From JAHFUI01 sp039931615 (GTDB taxonomy: Bacteria; Acidobacteriota; Vicinamibacteria; Vicinamibacterales; CAVVIG01): a DNA stretch of 64,000 bases. Position numbers and translations under genes: made by a program. The stretch lies in NCBI GenBank assembly GCA_039931615.1, contig JBDTRR010000018.1, forward strand, positions 26,300-90,299. Reading direction: 5' to 3'. The notes under the pieces were generated by a model that ran no database searches, was not told where the DNA came from, and saw nothing but the letters and a program-made list of their open reading frames with translations. Below, one piece after another: positions 1-8,882 of this stretch (positions are counted from its first letter, which is position 1; every line of letters starts with the position of its first letter).

Positions 1-71
1 ACGCACTACAATAGCTGGCCGGAGAGCGGTTCCTGGCCGCCGTGAGGTCTGCAACCTCGAAGGATTTCAAC

Positions 72-1253
72 ATGTTGAGCGCAAGCGCAGGCAAGATGCT
101 GGCGACGACCATTACCGGGTCGCTGCCCCGTCCGAGCTGGTACACGGAGAATCTCGGTCTCAAGTCGTTCCTCGACGCGATGGTGATCAGCCGCTTCCGC
201 GAGCAGTACGTGGATGCCCTGTCGGTCTACCTGCGCGAGCAGGAGGTCGCCGGTCTGGACATCGTCACCGACGGCGACTGCCGGTTCGACCAGGATGTCG
301 GCGGCCAGAGCTGGACCAGCTACCCGCCGCATCACATGGACGGGTTCGACGCCACCCATCCGAAGCTGGCGGCGGTGAACGCCGGCGGCATCGGCTTTCC
401 GCGCGGCCACATCCTGCACGACTATCTCGAGGCGCGCGTCATGCCCCGGATCGTCGGTCCGCTCGGACGCGGCGAGATGCAGTACGCGGAGATCTGGAAG
501 GCGGCGCAGCGGCTGACGAAGAAGCCGGTCAAGTTCGGCACCGTCACGCCGGAACTGGTCGCGTTCGCCGTCCAGGACAGCCACTACAAGAGCCTCCCCG
601 ATCGGATCATGGCGATGAGCGACGCGTTCAACGCCGAGCTGCACGACCTCGCCGATGCCGGCTGTCCGATCATCCAGCTGGAAGAGCCGCAGATCCACCT
701 GCTCGCCGCCCGTAAGTACGTCGATGCCGTCATCAACCCCGAGTTCATGCTGAAGGTGTTCAACAACACCGTCAAGGGGCTGCGCGACAAGACCGAAGTC
801 TGGTGCCACACCTGCTGGGGCAATCCGTCGCAGCAGCGGATGTTCGCCGAGGTGCAGAGCTACAAGCCGGCGCTCAAGCTGCTGAACCAGGTCGATGCCG
901 ACGTGATCACGTTCGAGATGGCGAGCTCGAACGCGATGGACCTCGAGGATGTCGGCCGGGAGATCACCGAGAAGAAGGTGGTCATCGGCGCCATCGATCA
1001 CCACACGCTGCAGGTCGAATCGCCGGCCGAAGTCGCCGCGCTGGCCCGCCTGGCGCTGAAGGTCATTCCGGCGGAGCGGCTGATGTTCTCGTCCGACTGC
1101 GGCATGGGCCGCGAAGGCATGAGCCGCCGCCACGCGTTCTACAAGATGGTCGCGCTGGTCCAGGGCGTCAACATCGTCAAGCACGAGCTCGGGCTGCCGG
1201 TGACCGAGTCGCAGGCCGCGGATCCGAAGTTCTCGCTGATTAGAACGACTTAA
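72..1253 (+). CDS. MetE-like cobalamin-independent methionine synthase family protein
   Basis: A 393-residue protein resembling the C-terminal catalytic barrel of cobalamin-independent methionine synthase (UROD/MetE-like fold), which moves a methyl group to a thiol bound on zinc. The N-terminus carries the family-type ITGSLPRP stretch. Candidate zinc ligands are His and Cys in HTCWGN (about residue 244), a Glu downstream, and Cys in SSDCGMG (about 341). It lacks the N-terminal half of full-length MetE, so the methyl donor may differ from methyltetrahydrofolate. I chose the ATG at 72 because an AAGGA site sits about 8 nt upstream; an in-frame GTG at 42 is the alternative. It is followed by an oxidoreductase and an EboE-like gene on the same strand. 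The family call is good, the substrate unknown. Confidence 0.85.
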   Translation: MLSASAGKMLATTITGSLPRPSWYTENLGLKSFLDAMVISRFREQYVDALSVYLREQEVAGLDIVTDGDCRFDQDVGGQSWTSYPPHHMDGFDATHPKLAAVNAGGIGFPRGHILHDYLEARVMPRIVGPLGRGEMQYAEIWKAAQRLTKKPVKFGTVTPELVAFAVQDSHYKSLPDRIMAMSDAFNAELHDLADAGCPIIQLEEPQIHLLAARKYVDAVINPEFMLKVFNNTVKGLRDKTEVWCHTCWGNPSQQRMFAEVQSYKPALKLLNQVDADVITFEMASSNAMDLEDVGREITEKKVVIGAIDHHTLQVESPAEVAALARLALKVIPAERLMFSSDCGMGREGMSRRHAFYKMVALVQGVNIVKHELGLPVTESQAADPKFSLIRTT

Positions 1254-1330
1254 ACGAGGACGCCGAGGGGGCGGAGGACACAGAGGTTCAGCCAGGGTGG
1301 GCCCACCCTCTGCGCCCTCTGCGTCCTCGT
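1254..1330. repeat. Nested inverted repeat between MetE-like and Gfo genes
   Basis: Ten-base arms ACGAGGACGC (1254-1263) and GCGTCCTCGT (1321-1330) are exact inverted copies. The enclosed loop holds a perfect 16-bp palindrome AGGGTGGGCCCACCCT at 1294-1309. The transcript could fold into a long stem that ends just before the ATG at 1343, acting as an attenuator or partial terminator, but there is no T-run. Confidence 0.6.
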
Positions 1331-1342
1331 CAGTGAGTAGCC

Positions 1343-2362
1343 ATGATAAGAGCTGCGATCGTCGGCCTGGGTTGGTGGGGCAAGACCCTGGTCGAAGCGG
1401 TGAGCGACAGTCCCGACATCCGGTTCGTCGCGGGCGCGACGCGGACGAGCACGGCGGAGACCGGGGCGTTCGCCACGGCGAATGGTCTCCGGCTGGCGGC
1501 GAGCTACGAGGCGCTGCTCGCCGACCCGAACGTCGATGCCGTCGTCCTGGCGACGCCGCATTCGATGCACGCGGCGCAGGTGATCGCCGCCGCCGCCGCC
1601 GGCAAACACATCTTCTGTGAGAAGCCGTTTGCGATGACCCGCGCCGACGCCGAAGCGGCGGTCGATGCCGCGGCGCGGGCCGGCGTCACGCTCGGGCTCG
1701 GCTACAATCGCCGTTTTCATCCGGAGATGACGGCGCTGCGCGAGCGCATCCGCTCCGGCGATCTCGGGACCATCCTGCATGTCGAAGCGACGATGACGTT
1801 TCCGAATGCGCTGGCGCTCAAGCCGACTGCCTGGCGCGCCAGTCGCGACGAGACGCCGTGCGGCGGGCTGACGCCGATGGGCGTGCACGCCGTCGACGGC
1901 ATGATCGATCTGTGCGGTCCGATCGACCACGTCTTCTGCCAGAGCTTCCGGCGCGTCGTCGAGATCGATGCCGACGACACCACCGCCATCCTGTTCCGGA
2001 TGAAGGCGGGGATGTCGGGCTATCTCAGCACGATGACCGCGACCGGGCCCGGTTTCAGCTTTCAGGTCTTCGGATCGAAGGGCTGGGTGCGGCTCGAAGG
2101 GATGACGCACGTCGCCGGCGCGTCGTCGGAAGAGCGGCGGACGCGGCTGTTCGGCAACTGCCGGTTCCAGCCGATCAAGGGCGAAACGCAGACGTGGGAG
2201 GCGGCGCGGCTCGACGTCACGCGCGCGGCGCTCGACGCGTTCGCGCAGGCAGCCAACGGCGGGCCGGCCTACCCGATCCCCACCGATCAGATGATTCACG
2301 GCGTGGCGGTCACCGAAGCGATCGTGCGCTCGGCCGCCTCGGGCATCGTCGAACACGTGTAA
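1343..2362 (+). CDS. Gfo/Idh/MocA family NAD(P)-dependent oxidoreductase
   Basis: A 339-residue cytoplasmic oxidoreductase. The Rossmann nucleotide-binding loop IVGLGWWG is at residues 6-13, the family EKP motif (EKPFAM) near residue 92, and GYNRRFHP near 120; the C-terminal half has the alpha/beta dimerisation domain of the family. Members oxidise or epimerise sugars, inositols and related polyols using NAD(P). Length is normal. It is followed 14 nt later by the EboE-like gene and is probably cotranscribed with it. The substrate cannot be told from sequence; neighbours suggest handling of a sugar-like or secondary metabolite. Confidence 0.88.
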   Translation: MIRAAIVGLGWWGKTLVEAVSDSPDIRFVAGATRTSTAETGAFATANGLRLAASYEALLADPNVDAVVLATPHSMHAAQVIAAAAAGKHIFCEKPFAMTRADAEAAVDAAARAGVTLGLGYNRRFHPEMTALRERIRSGDLGTILHVEATMTFPNALALKPTAWRASRDETPCGGLTPMGVHAVDGMIDLCGPIDHVFCQSFRRVVEIDADDTTAILFRMKAGMSGYLSTMTATGPGFSFQVFGSKGWVRLEGMTHVAGASSEERRTRLFGNCRFQPIKGETQTWEAARLDVTRAALDAFAQAANGGPAYPIPTDQMIHGVAVTEAIVRSAASGIVEHV

Positions 2363-2376
2363 CGGAGCAGATATAA

Positions 2377-3597
2377 ATGGATCTCGGCAACGGCCTCGGC
2401 CACCTGACCTACTCGACGCTCGTCCATCCCGCCGACAACTGGGATGAGCTGTGGTCGAGTCTTCAGACGTTCGTCCCCAAAGTGAAAGCCCGGGTGTCGC
2501 CCGACGCACCGTTCGGCGTCTGCATCCGGCTGGCCGCACCGACCGCGGAACTGCTGTCGGAGAACCAGGCGGCGCGGACGATGCTCAAGGGTTTCCTGGC
2601 CGACAACGACCTCTACGTTTACACGGCGAATGCCTTCCCCTATGGCGCCTTCAAGGGCACGGTGGTGAAGGAGCAGGTCTACGAACCGGATTGGCGGACC
2701 GAGGCGCGGACGCAATATACGATGGCCGTCGCCGACATCCTGGCCGACATCGGGACGGCCGCGGTGCCGCCGTCGATTCAGACCGCCCCGCTCGGATTCA
2801 AGCCGAACGTCACCGGTCCGGACGTGGTCGCCAGCTACACCGAACACGTGCTGCGGGTCGTCGCGCACCTGATCCAGCTTGAAGAGCGCACCGGCCGGCT
2901 GGTGACGCTGGCGATCGAGCCGGAGCCGCACTGCTTCCTGGAAACGACGGACGAGACCGTTGCCTACTTCACCGATCACCTCTACAGCGGTGCCGCGGCG
3001 GCCCGGCTGGCCAAGCTGGTGTCGCTGCCGATCTCAGAAACGCATGCCGCGCTCCGGAAGCATCTCGGGATCGTCTTCGACATCGGCCATCAGGCGGTCG
3101 GCTTCGAGCACATCCCGACCTCGCTGCAGAAGCTGGTCGATGCCGGCATCCCGATCTTCAAGCTCCAGGAAGTGGCGGCGATGCACATCCCCGAGGTGAC
3201 GCAGCCGGCGGTCGATGCGCTGGCGCAGTTCGCCAAGACGGTCTACCTGTCGCAGACGGTGCAGAAGAAGGACGGCCGGATCACGAAGTTCCTCAACCTG
3301 GAGGATGCGTTTGCCGCCTGGAAGTCCGATCCGGGGCCGCGCGAATGGCGCACGCACTTCCATGTGCCGGTCTTCCTCGAGGACCTGGGCGCCTTCCGCA
3401 CCACCCGCTTCGCGCTCGAGGAGGCGCTGGCGTTCCACAAGGCCACGCCGTTGTCGCGCCAGCTCGAGATCGAAACCTACACCTGGGACGTGCTGCCGGA
3501 CCACCTCAAGACCGGCGACATCGTCGACTACGTGGTGCGCGAGATCGAGTGGGTCAAGGGACAGCTGCTGCCAGCCACGGTGCCGGCCGGGGCTTGA
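2377..3597 (+). CDS. eboE: EboE-like metabolite traffic protein (sugar-phosphate-isomerase fold)
   Basis: A 406-residue protein opening with GNGLGHLTYSTLVHP, which I recognise as the start of EboE-family proteins; the remainder looks like a xylose-isomerase-type TIM barrel, with acidic and histidine metal-site candidates such as IEPEPHCF (about residue 187) and FDIGHQAVGFEH (about 235). Ebo proteins are implicated in transport or processing of metabolites such as scytonemin precursors to the periphery of the cell. No eboA, B, C, D or F gene lies nearby, so this is an orphan eboE paired with a Gfo oxidoreductase and a MetE-like enzyme. The ATG start follows a GGAG-containing leader. Confidence 0.75.
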   Translation: MDLGNGLGHLTYSTLVHPADNWDELWSSLQTFVPKVKARVSPDAPFGVCIRLAAPTAELLSENQAARTMLKGFLADNDLYVYTANAFPYGAFKGTVVKEQVYEPDWRTEARTQYTMAVADILADIGTAAVPPSIQTAPLGFKPNVTGPDVVASYTEHVLRVVAHLIQLEERTGRLVTLAIEPEPHCFLETTDETVAYFTDHLYSGAAAARLAKLVSLPISETHAALRKHLGIVFDIGHQAVGFEHIPTSLQKLVDAGIPIFKLQEVAAMHIPEVTQPAVDALAQFAKTVYLSQTVQKKDGRITKFLNLEDAFAAWKSDPGPREWRTHFHVPVFLEDLGAFRTTRFALEEALAFHKATPLSRQLEIETYTWDVLPDHLKTGDIVDYVVREIEWVKGQLLPATVPAGA

Positions 3598-3740
3598 GCG
3601 TTATCGGGCATTCGGGTCCTTTCGGGGCAGACCGACCCGACAAATGCGCCACGAAGACACGAAGACACGAAGAAGAAATAATTCTTCGAATCTCCGTACG
3701 ATGCGAAGAAGATTTGATCTCTTTGAGTTCCGTACGTGGG

Positions 3741-3758
3741 GTCCGGCTTTAGCCGGAC
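3741..3758. terminator. Hairpin between convergent genes (single-hairpin repeat form)
   Basis: GTCCGGCT-TT-AGCCGGAC forms an 8-bp perfect stem with a 2-nt loop between the convergent EboE-like and XRE-cupin genes, preceded by the repeat arm CGTACGTGG. It is a single-hairpin form of the dispersed repeat family and may serve as a bidirectional terminator. Upstream (3650-3670) is a short CACGAAGA tandem tract. Confidence 0.5.
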
Positions 3759-3769
3759 CTTGTTAACCG

Positions 3770-4432
3770 CTATTTTCTGGCCTGCGTGCGGCTGTCGCCG
3801 TGGCGGTTGTAGACCACCCAGATCGCCTCCGCCGGCTTCTTGCCGATCGTCCACAGCCGGTGCGGCATCTGGGCGTCGAAGGTGATCGAGTCGCCCGGGC
3901 CGAGTTCGAACTCCTCGAAGCCGATTTTGAGGCCGAGCTTCCCGCTCAAGATGTAGGCGTACTCGTGACCGCCGTGGCGGATCAGCGACTCCTGCCCGCA
4001 CGATTCGGCGCCGACCTCGTAGACCACCTTGAGGAACTCCACTTCAGGATCGGGGCGCGGCGTCAGACGCTCCCAGCGCACCCCCTCGGCGAGGCGAATC
4101 GTGTTGCGATTGTGGCCGCGCTGGACCGGGTCGGCGGCATCGCCGGAGGCGAGGGCGCGCTCGGCGCGGGGCGCGCCGGCATCGCGGAACAGGTCGTCGA
4201 CGACCAGCTCCAGCTGGTTGGCGATGGCATAGAGGGTGCCGACGGACGGCATCACCCGGCCGCGCTCGATCTGCGAGACCAGGCTGGGCGAGACGCCGAC
4301 GTAGCGGGCCAGGCCGCGGACCGTGAAGTTCTTGCGCTCGCGCCCTTCGCGCAGCCGTACGCCGAGATCGGCCGAAACGCTGGCGGGGCGCGGCGGGTCG
4401 ACCGGCACCGGCTTCACCTTCTTTGCGGGCAT
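3770..4432 (-). CDS. XRE-family transcriptional regulator with C-terminal cupin
   Basis: A 220-residue regulator. The helix-turn-helix spans about residues 20-78 and contains LARYVGVSPSLVSQIERGRVMPSVGTL. The C-terminal cupin (about 120-215) includes HGGHEYAYILSGKLGL and GPGDSITFDAQMPHRL, the usual small-molecule sensor of this family. I take the ATG at 4432 (peptide MPAKKVK); the reading frame stays open upstream to 4507, but the extension is unlike the family. TATACT lies 8 nt upstream of the chosen ATG, suggesting a leaderless transcript. It is divergent from a bicupin gene, a typical arrangement for a local regulator and its target. Confidence 0.87.
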   Translation of the reverse strand: MPAKKVKPVPVDPPRPASVSADLGVRLREGRERKNFTVRGLARYVGVSPSLVSQIERGRVMPSVGTLYAIANQLELVVDDLFRDAGAPRAERALASGDAADPVQRGHNRNTIRLAEGVRWERLTPRPDPEVEFLKVVYEVGAESCGQESLIRHGGHEYAYILSGKLGLKIGFEEFELGPGDSITFDAQMPHRLWTIGKKPAEAIWVVYNRHGDSRTQARK

Positions 4433-4500
4433 GGCTGGAAAGTATACATGGCGGGGCGTTTGCGCTGTTTCAGACGTCCCGCCGGATCCCGATATGTTCA

Positions 4501-4530
4501 TTGACAATGCACGATTTGTCGGGGTACTGT
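4501..4530 (+). promoter_or_regulatory. Sigma-70-like promoter for the bicupin gene
   Basis: A consensus -35 TTGACA (4501-4506) is followed after 18 bp by TACTGT (4525-4530). The ATG of the bicupin gene is at 4573, leaving a leader of roughly 35 nt. The site lies in the divergent gap with the XRE-cupin gene, where its operator would also be expected. Confidence 0.5.
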
Positions 4531-4572
4531 CCCGATGGACAATCCCAGATCGGCCGCCGTTTACGACAGCCC

Positions 4573-5511
4573 ATGCATCACGCGATCAAGTCGTCGGACA
4601 TTCATCTTGCGCCGGCCTACGCCGATCGCAGCCGCGCGTTCACCCGTGCGTCACTGGTTGACCGCTCGGTCGGTTCCGTCCACATGGGACTCGGGTTGTG
4701 CGCGCTCCAGGCCGGCGGCGAGATTGATCTGCACGTCCATTCGTTCGAGGAGAGCTTCTTCATCCTCGAAGGCGAGCCGACGCTGATCCTCGATGGCCGC
4801 GCCTTCCCGCTGATGCCCGGCGCCTGCGGCGTCGTGCCGGTCAGCGTGCCGCACGCGTGGCGCGGGCCCGGGCGCGGTTCGGCGCGCTGGATTGACATGC
4901 TGGCGCCGCAGCCGCGGATTGGCGGCGGCGCAGACGACACCTTCTTCCTCGGCCCGGCGGTCACCGGGAACGTCGAGGTGCTCGACATCCGCGACCCGCG
5001 CTCCCGCCATCTGTTTCGCATCGACGACAGCGACATCGCGCTCGCCGGATTGCAGACCGGGGCGGCCATCGACGCGCCGACGGTCTCTGCCAGCATGGCG
5101 ACGGCGCTGCTCGCCTACAGCGGCATCGCGGTGAAGATGCTCGTCGATCAACGGCTCGACGCGCAGTTGTCGACGATGTTCATGGTCGAGTACCAGCCGG
5201 GCGGCGTCGCCCATCCGCACGACCACCCGATCGAGGAGTCGTACTACCTGCTCGATGGCGAGATCGAGGCGGTCGCCGACGATCAGACGTATATCCTCCG
5301 CCGCGGCGATCTGTTCTGGACCGGGGTCGGGTGCGTGCACGCTTTCTACAACCGCACCAACCGCACCGTGCGGTGGCTGGAGACGCAGTCGCCGCAGCCG
5401 CCGGGCAGGCACTCCTACCGGTTCAGCCGCGACTGGGAGTATCTGAAGCAGAAGCTCGCCGCCGCGACCGAGGGCTGCGCGACGGGAGATTCCCTGTCAC
5501 GGTCCGGCTGA
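4573..5511 (+). CDS. Bicupin protein (ureidoglycine aminohydrolase-like fold)
   Basis: A 312-residue protein with two cupin domains. The first has HVHSFEESFFILEGE (about residue 53 on); the second has HPHDHPIEESYYLLDGEIEAV (about 215 on), which supplies the His/Glu metal ligands. The layout resembles (S)-ureidoglycine aminohydrolase and other two-cupin enzymes, but no purine-catabolism genes are nearby, so the substrate is open. The last residues (SLSRSG) and the TGA stop are encoded inside a copy of the dispersed palindromic repeat at 5502-5519, so the native C-terminus may have been replaced. The start is chosen at MHHAIKSSD; no clear ribosome-binding site is visible. Probably regulated by the divergent XRE-cupin protein. 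Confidence 0.78.
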   Translation: MHHAIKSSDIHLAPAYADRSRAFTRASLVDRSVGSVHMGLGLCALQAGGEIDLHVHSFEESFFILEGEPTLILDGRAFPLMPGACGVVPVSVPHAWRGPGRGSARWIDMLAPQPRIGGGADDTFFLGPAVTGNVEVLDIRDPRSRHLFRIDDSDIALAGLQTGAAIDAPTVSASMATALLAYSGIAVKMLVDQRLDAQLSTMFMVEYQPGGVAHPHDHPIEESYYLLDGEIEAVADDQTYILRRGDLFWTGVGCVHAFYNRTNRTVRWLETQSPQPPGRHSYRFSRDWEYLKQKLAAATEGCATGDSLSRSG

Positions 5512-5710
5512 AGCCGGACGCTACGAACGCTTGTCGATATTCCGTAGGTCGTGTCCGCAGACTCCCTGTCAGCGGTCGGCTGAAGCCCGAGGCTACGGTC
5601 CCCTGGTCCGGCTGAAAAGCCGGACGCTACGAACGCTTCTTGACCTTCCGTCCGTAGTGTCCGCCTTGAGCCAGACCGTACGTAGTGTCCGCCTTCAGGC
5701 GGACCGTGCG
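5502..5710. repeat. Cluster of palindromic repeat units
   Basis: This fills most of the 365-bp gap before the first TonB receptor. At least four hairpin units are visible: GTCCGGCTGAAGCCGGAC at 5502-5519, variants around 5574-5600 and 5611-5635, and two GTAGTGTCCGCCTT-type units at 5653-5706. No gene is apparent here. Confidence 0.75.
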
Positions 5711-5791
5711 AGCGATGCGGCCTGTGCAGCCGCAATCTCCAATTTGTCGGATTGCCGGCTGTTTCACCGCGAAATCATGCCCGGTTGTGTA

Positions 5792-5820
5792 TTGACTGTA
5801 ATTACAGTGGGCGATAGTGT
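5792..5820 (+). promoter_or_regulatory. Promoter with a 14-bp palindromic operator
   Basis: TTGACT (5792-5797) and TAGTGT (5815-5820) are spaced by 17 bp. A perfect palindrome ACTGTAATTACAGT (5795-5808) overlaps the -35 box and spacer, where a bound repressor would block RNA polymerase. The downstream gene is the TonB receptor starting at 5877. Confidence 0.5.
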
Positions 5821-5876
5821 GTCGCCGTGCTGCACGGTTGCCAACCAGAAAAAAGACGACGTTCCAGGGGGTCCGC

Positions 5877-8846
5877 ATGCGTGTTGTAGTCCGCGTCGTG
5901 GCGATACTGTGCCTGAGTCTGCTGATCCCGAATGCCGTCCGCGCGCAGGCGTCCGCGCAGGCGTCGGTCACCGGCGTGGTGAGAGATGCGTCGGGTGCGG
6001 TGCTGCCGGGCGTCACCGTCGAGGCGTCCAGTCCGGCGTTGATCGAGAAGGTGCGCACCGCCGTCAGCGATGCGGCCGGTCAATACCGGGTGGTCAATCT
6101 GCCCGGCGGGCAGTACACGGTGTCGTTCTCGCTCACCGGCTTCAGTACGGTCAGACGGGAGGGCATCGAGCTCGCCGGCTCGTTCGCCGCCGTCGTCAAC
6201 GCCGAGATGAAGGTCGGCTCGGTTTCCGAGACGATCACCGTCGTCGGCGAGGCGCCGATCGTGGACACGCAGAACGCCAAGCAGGAGCGGACCATCGACA
6301 GCGTGCTGCTCAAGTCGATCCCGATGGGCCGCACCCAGAACAGCCTGGTGACGCTGGTGCCGGGCTTGAACTACAACAGCAACAACGTCGGCGGCGTCAA
6401 CGGCCCGGTGTCGGTGACGTTCAGCTCGCATGGCGGGCAGACCAACGAAGGCCGCCTTCAGCTCGACGGCATGCCGGCGGGCGCCGCGATCGGCGGGGCC
6501 GGCGTCTCCGGCTATCTGGTCGATGTCGCCAACTCCCAGGAAGTGAACATCAGCCTCTCCGGCAGCCTCGGTGAATCCGAGATCGGCGGCGCCGTCATCA
6601 ACGTCGTGCCGCGGACCGGCGGCAACCGCCATTCCGGTTCGTGGTTCACCAGCTTCGCCGATGCCAAGCTGGTCGGGCAGAACCTCGATCGCTACCCGAC
6701 GGTCACCCGGCCCGACAGCCTGATTCGCGACTACGACCTCAACGGCGCGCTCGGCGGCCCGATCCAGAAGGATCGCCTCTGGTTCTTCGCCCTCGGCCGC
6801 ATCCAGGGGAACTGGAAGGGCGTCACCAACATGTACCGCAACCTGAACGCCGGCGTGTTTGCCGCGCCCTACGCGGCGGACCTCAATAACCCTGACCAGA
6901 CCAAGGGGCAGTGGAAGAACGCCAACGGACGCGTCACCTGGCAGGCATCGGCCAGGAACAAGATCAATTTCTACTGGGATCAGCACCAGTGGTGCAATCC
7001 GTGCGGTGGCGGCAGCGCCACGACGTCTGCGGAGGCGAATACCACTGCCGCCGTCGGACCGAACGCCCACGTCATGCAGGCGTCGTGGACCAACCCGTTG
7101 ACCAGCAAGATCCTGCTCGACGCGGGCGTCAACGTCCTGCAGCAGTTCTGGGGCATCTACCCCAGCTACGACGTTCCCTTCAACATGAACATCCCGCGGG
7201 TCACCGAGACCAACGCGCCCAACGTCAGGAATGCGTCGGTCACCACCGGCGCGCCAAGCCTGTGGGACGCCTATTCGCGCAACGCCAGCTTCCGCGCCGC
7301 GATCACCTTCGTGACCGGCGGGCACAACATCAAGGTGGGGTACCAGTCGTCGTTCCTGGCCGAAGCCGACACCTTCTCGGAGAACGCGACCAACCTCTGG
7401 TACACCGTCAACGCCGGCAACCCGACCGGGATCACGATGTGGGCCAGGCCGCGGACCTATCTGGAGCGGGCGAACTTCAACGCCTTCTACGCGCAGGATC
7501 AGTTCACGATGAACCGCTTGACGGTCTCCGGCGCGCTCCGCTACGACCATTCCTGGAGCTGGTTTCCGTCACAGACGACCGGGCCGACCTCGTTCGTGCC
7601 GCAGCAGTTCGGATTCGATCGGACCGACGGCGTCTCGCTCAACGACATCTCGCCGCGTTGGGGAGTGTCCTACGACGTGTTCGGGAACGGCAGGACGGCG
7701 GTCAAGTACAACCAGGGGCGCTACCTGTCCCCGACCCAGGTCGGCGGCCGCTACAACGCGGTCAACCCGATGCGGCGGATGACGGAGAGCGTCGCGCGCA
7801 CCTGGGCGGACTCCAACGGCAACCGGATTGTCGATTGCGATCTGGTGAACCTGGCGGCCCAGAATCTCTCGACGACCGGCGGCGATGTCTGCGGCGGCGT
7901 CACCGGCAACTTCGGCCGCGATCCCAGAACGTTCGGCTTCGCCACCACCTACGATCCGAGCCTGCTCTCGGGCTGGACCAAGCGGCTGACCGACTGGCAG
8001 TACGGCGTCGGCGTGCAGCATCAGCTGTTGCCGCGGGTCTCCGCCGAAGTCACGTTCAACAAGCGTTGGTACAACAATTTCGAGTTGACCGACGATCTGA
8101 ACCGCAACCCGGCCGACTACCAGCCGTACACCGTCGCGGTGCCGGTCGATTCCCGCCTGCCCTCCGACGTCAGCGGTTCGATCCAGACCGGGTACTACGA
8201 CATCACACCGGCGGCCAACGTCCGGGCGACAAACAACATCGTGACCCTGACCAGCGACCGCTACGAATACTGGAAGGGTGTTGATGTGAATTTCACGGTG
8301 CGCGCGAGCGGCAGTCTCCGGCTCCAGGGCGGCACCAGCACCGGCCGGTCGGTCACCGACAACTGCGCCGTGCTGGTCAACAACCCCAACCCGCGCGGCT
8401 GCCACCGGGAGGATCCGTTCCAGACCAACGTCCGCGGCGTCGCCTCGTACGTCATCCCCAAGATCGACGTCAACGTCAGCGGCCTGTATCAGTACAAGCC
8501 GGGCACGACGCTGGCCGCGAACTACACGCTGTCGGCCGCCGACATCGCCGCGGTCACCGCGCAACTGGGGCGGGCGCCAACGACCGGCGCCGGCACGACC
8601 GTCAACCTGCTCATTCCGGGAGCGGTCTTCGGCGACGCCGTCAACGAACTGGATATCAAGATCGCCAAGGTGATCAAGTTCGGGCGGGCCCGCGCCAACG
8701 CCGGCATCGACATCTACAACCTCACCAACGACGATGCGATCACCGGCTACAACAGCACCTTCAGTCCAACCAACACGACGTTCTGGACGCCCTCAGCTGT
8801 GCTGCATCCGCGCTTTGCACGGTTCAGCGTGCAGATCGACTGGTAG
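5877..8846 (+). CDS. Oar-like TonB-dependent receptor with carboxypeptidase-regulatory domain
   Basis: A 989-residue outer-membrane receptor. A signal peptide ends near NAVRAQA, followed by an Ig-like carboxypeptidase-regulatory domain (about 25-105; SVTGVVRDASGAVLPGVTVEASS), a plug domain (about 115-230; GEAPIVDTQNAK, GGAVINVVPRTGGN) and a long beta-barrel ending in aromatic-rich FARFSVQIDW. Such receptors import large substrates, often glycans or peptides, using TonB energy. The ATG at 5877 follows AGGGGG by 5-6 nt. It is the first of three paralogues in 10 kb. Its promoter carries a palindromic operator, so it is probably induced by a specific ligand. No SusD partner is present. Confidence 0.9.
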   Translation: MRVVVRVVAILCLSLLIPNAVRAQASAQASVTGVVRDASGAVLPGVTVEASSPALIEKVRTAVSDAAGQYRVVNLPGGQYTVSFSLTGFSTVRREGIELAGSFAAVVNAEMKVGSVSETITVVGEAPIVDTQNAKQERTIDSVLLKSIPMGRTQNSLVTLVPGLNYNSNNVGGVNGPVSVTFSSHGGQTNEGRLQLDGMPAGAAIGGAGVSGYLVDVANSQEVNISLSGSLGESEIGGAVINVVPRTGGNRHSGSWFTSFADAKLVGQNLDRYPTVTRPDSLIRDYDLNGALGGPIQKDRLWFFALGRIQGNWKGVTNMYRNLNAGVFAAPYAADLNNPDQTKGQWKNANGRVTWQASARNKINFYWDQHQWCNPCGGGSATTSAEANTTAAVGPNAHVMQASWTNPLTSKILLDAGVNVLQQFWGIYPSYDVPFNMNIPRVTETNAPNVRNASVTTGAPSLWDAYSRNASFRAAITFVTGGHNIKVGYQSSFLAEADTFSENATNLWYTVNAGNPTGITMWARPRTYLERANFNAFYAQDQFTMNRLTVSGALRYDHSWSWFPSQTTGPTSFVPQQFGFDRTDGVSLNDISPRWGVSYDVFGNGRTAVKYNQGRYLSPTQVGGRYNAVNPMRRMTESVARTWADSNGNRIVDCDLVNLAAQNLSTTGGDVCGGVTGNFGRDPRTFGFATTYDPSLLSGWTKRLTDWQYGVGVQHQLLPRVSAEVTFNKRWYNNFELTDDLNRNPADYQPYTVAVPVDSRLPSDVSGSIQTGYYDITPAANVRATNNIVTLTSDRYEYWKGVDVNFTVRASGSLRLQGGTSTGRSVTDNCAVLVNNPNPRGCHREDPFQTNVRGVASYVIPKIDVNVSGLYQYKPGTTLAANYTLSAADIAAVTAQLGRAPTTGAGTTVNLLIPGAVFGDAVNELDIKIAKVIKFGRARANAGIDIYNLTNDDAITGYNSTFSPTNTTFWTPSAVLHPRFARFSVQIDW

Positions 8847-8882
8847 GACGCACCACGACCGATGTTGTTCGGGTCCAGGATC

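Noticed and set aside
3650..3700. Possible small RNA or functional repeat in the CACGAAGA tract
   Set aside because: A short low-complexity tandem with no promoter or clear fold of its own.
4573..5511. Confident call as (S)-ureidoglycine aminohydrolase
   Set aside because: The bicupin fold fits, but no ureide or purine-degradation genes are nearby and specific active-site residues could not be verified.
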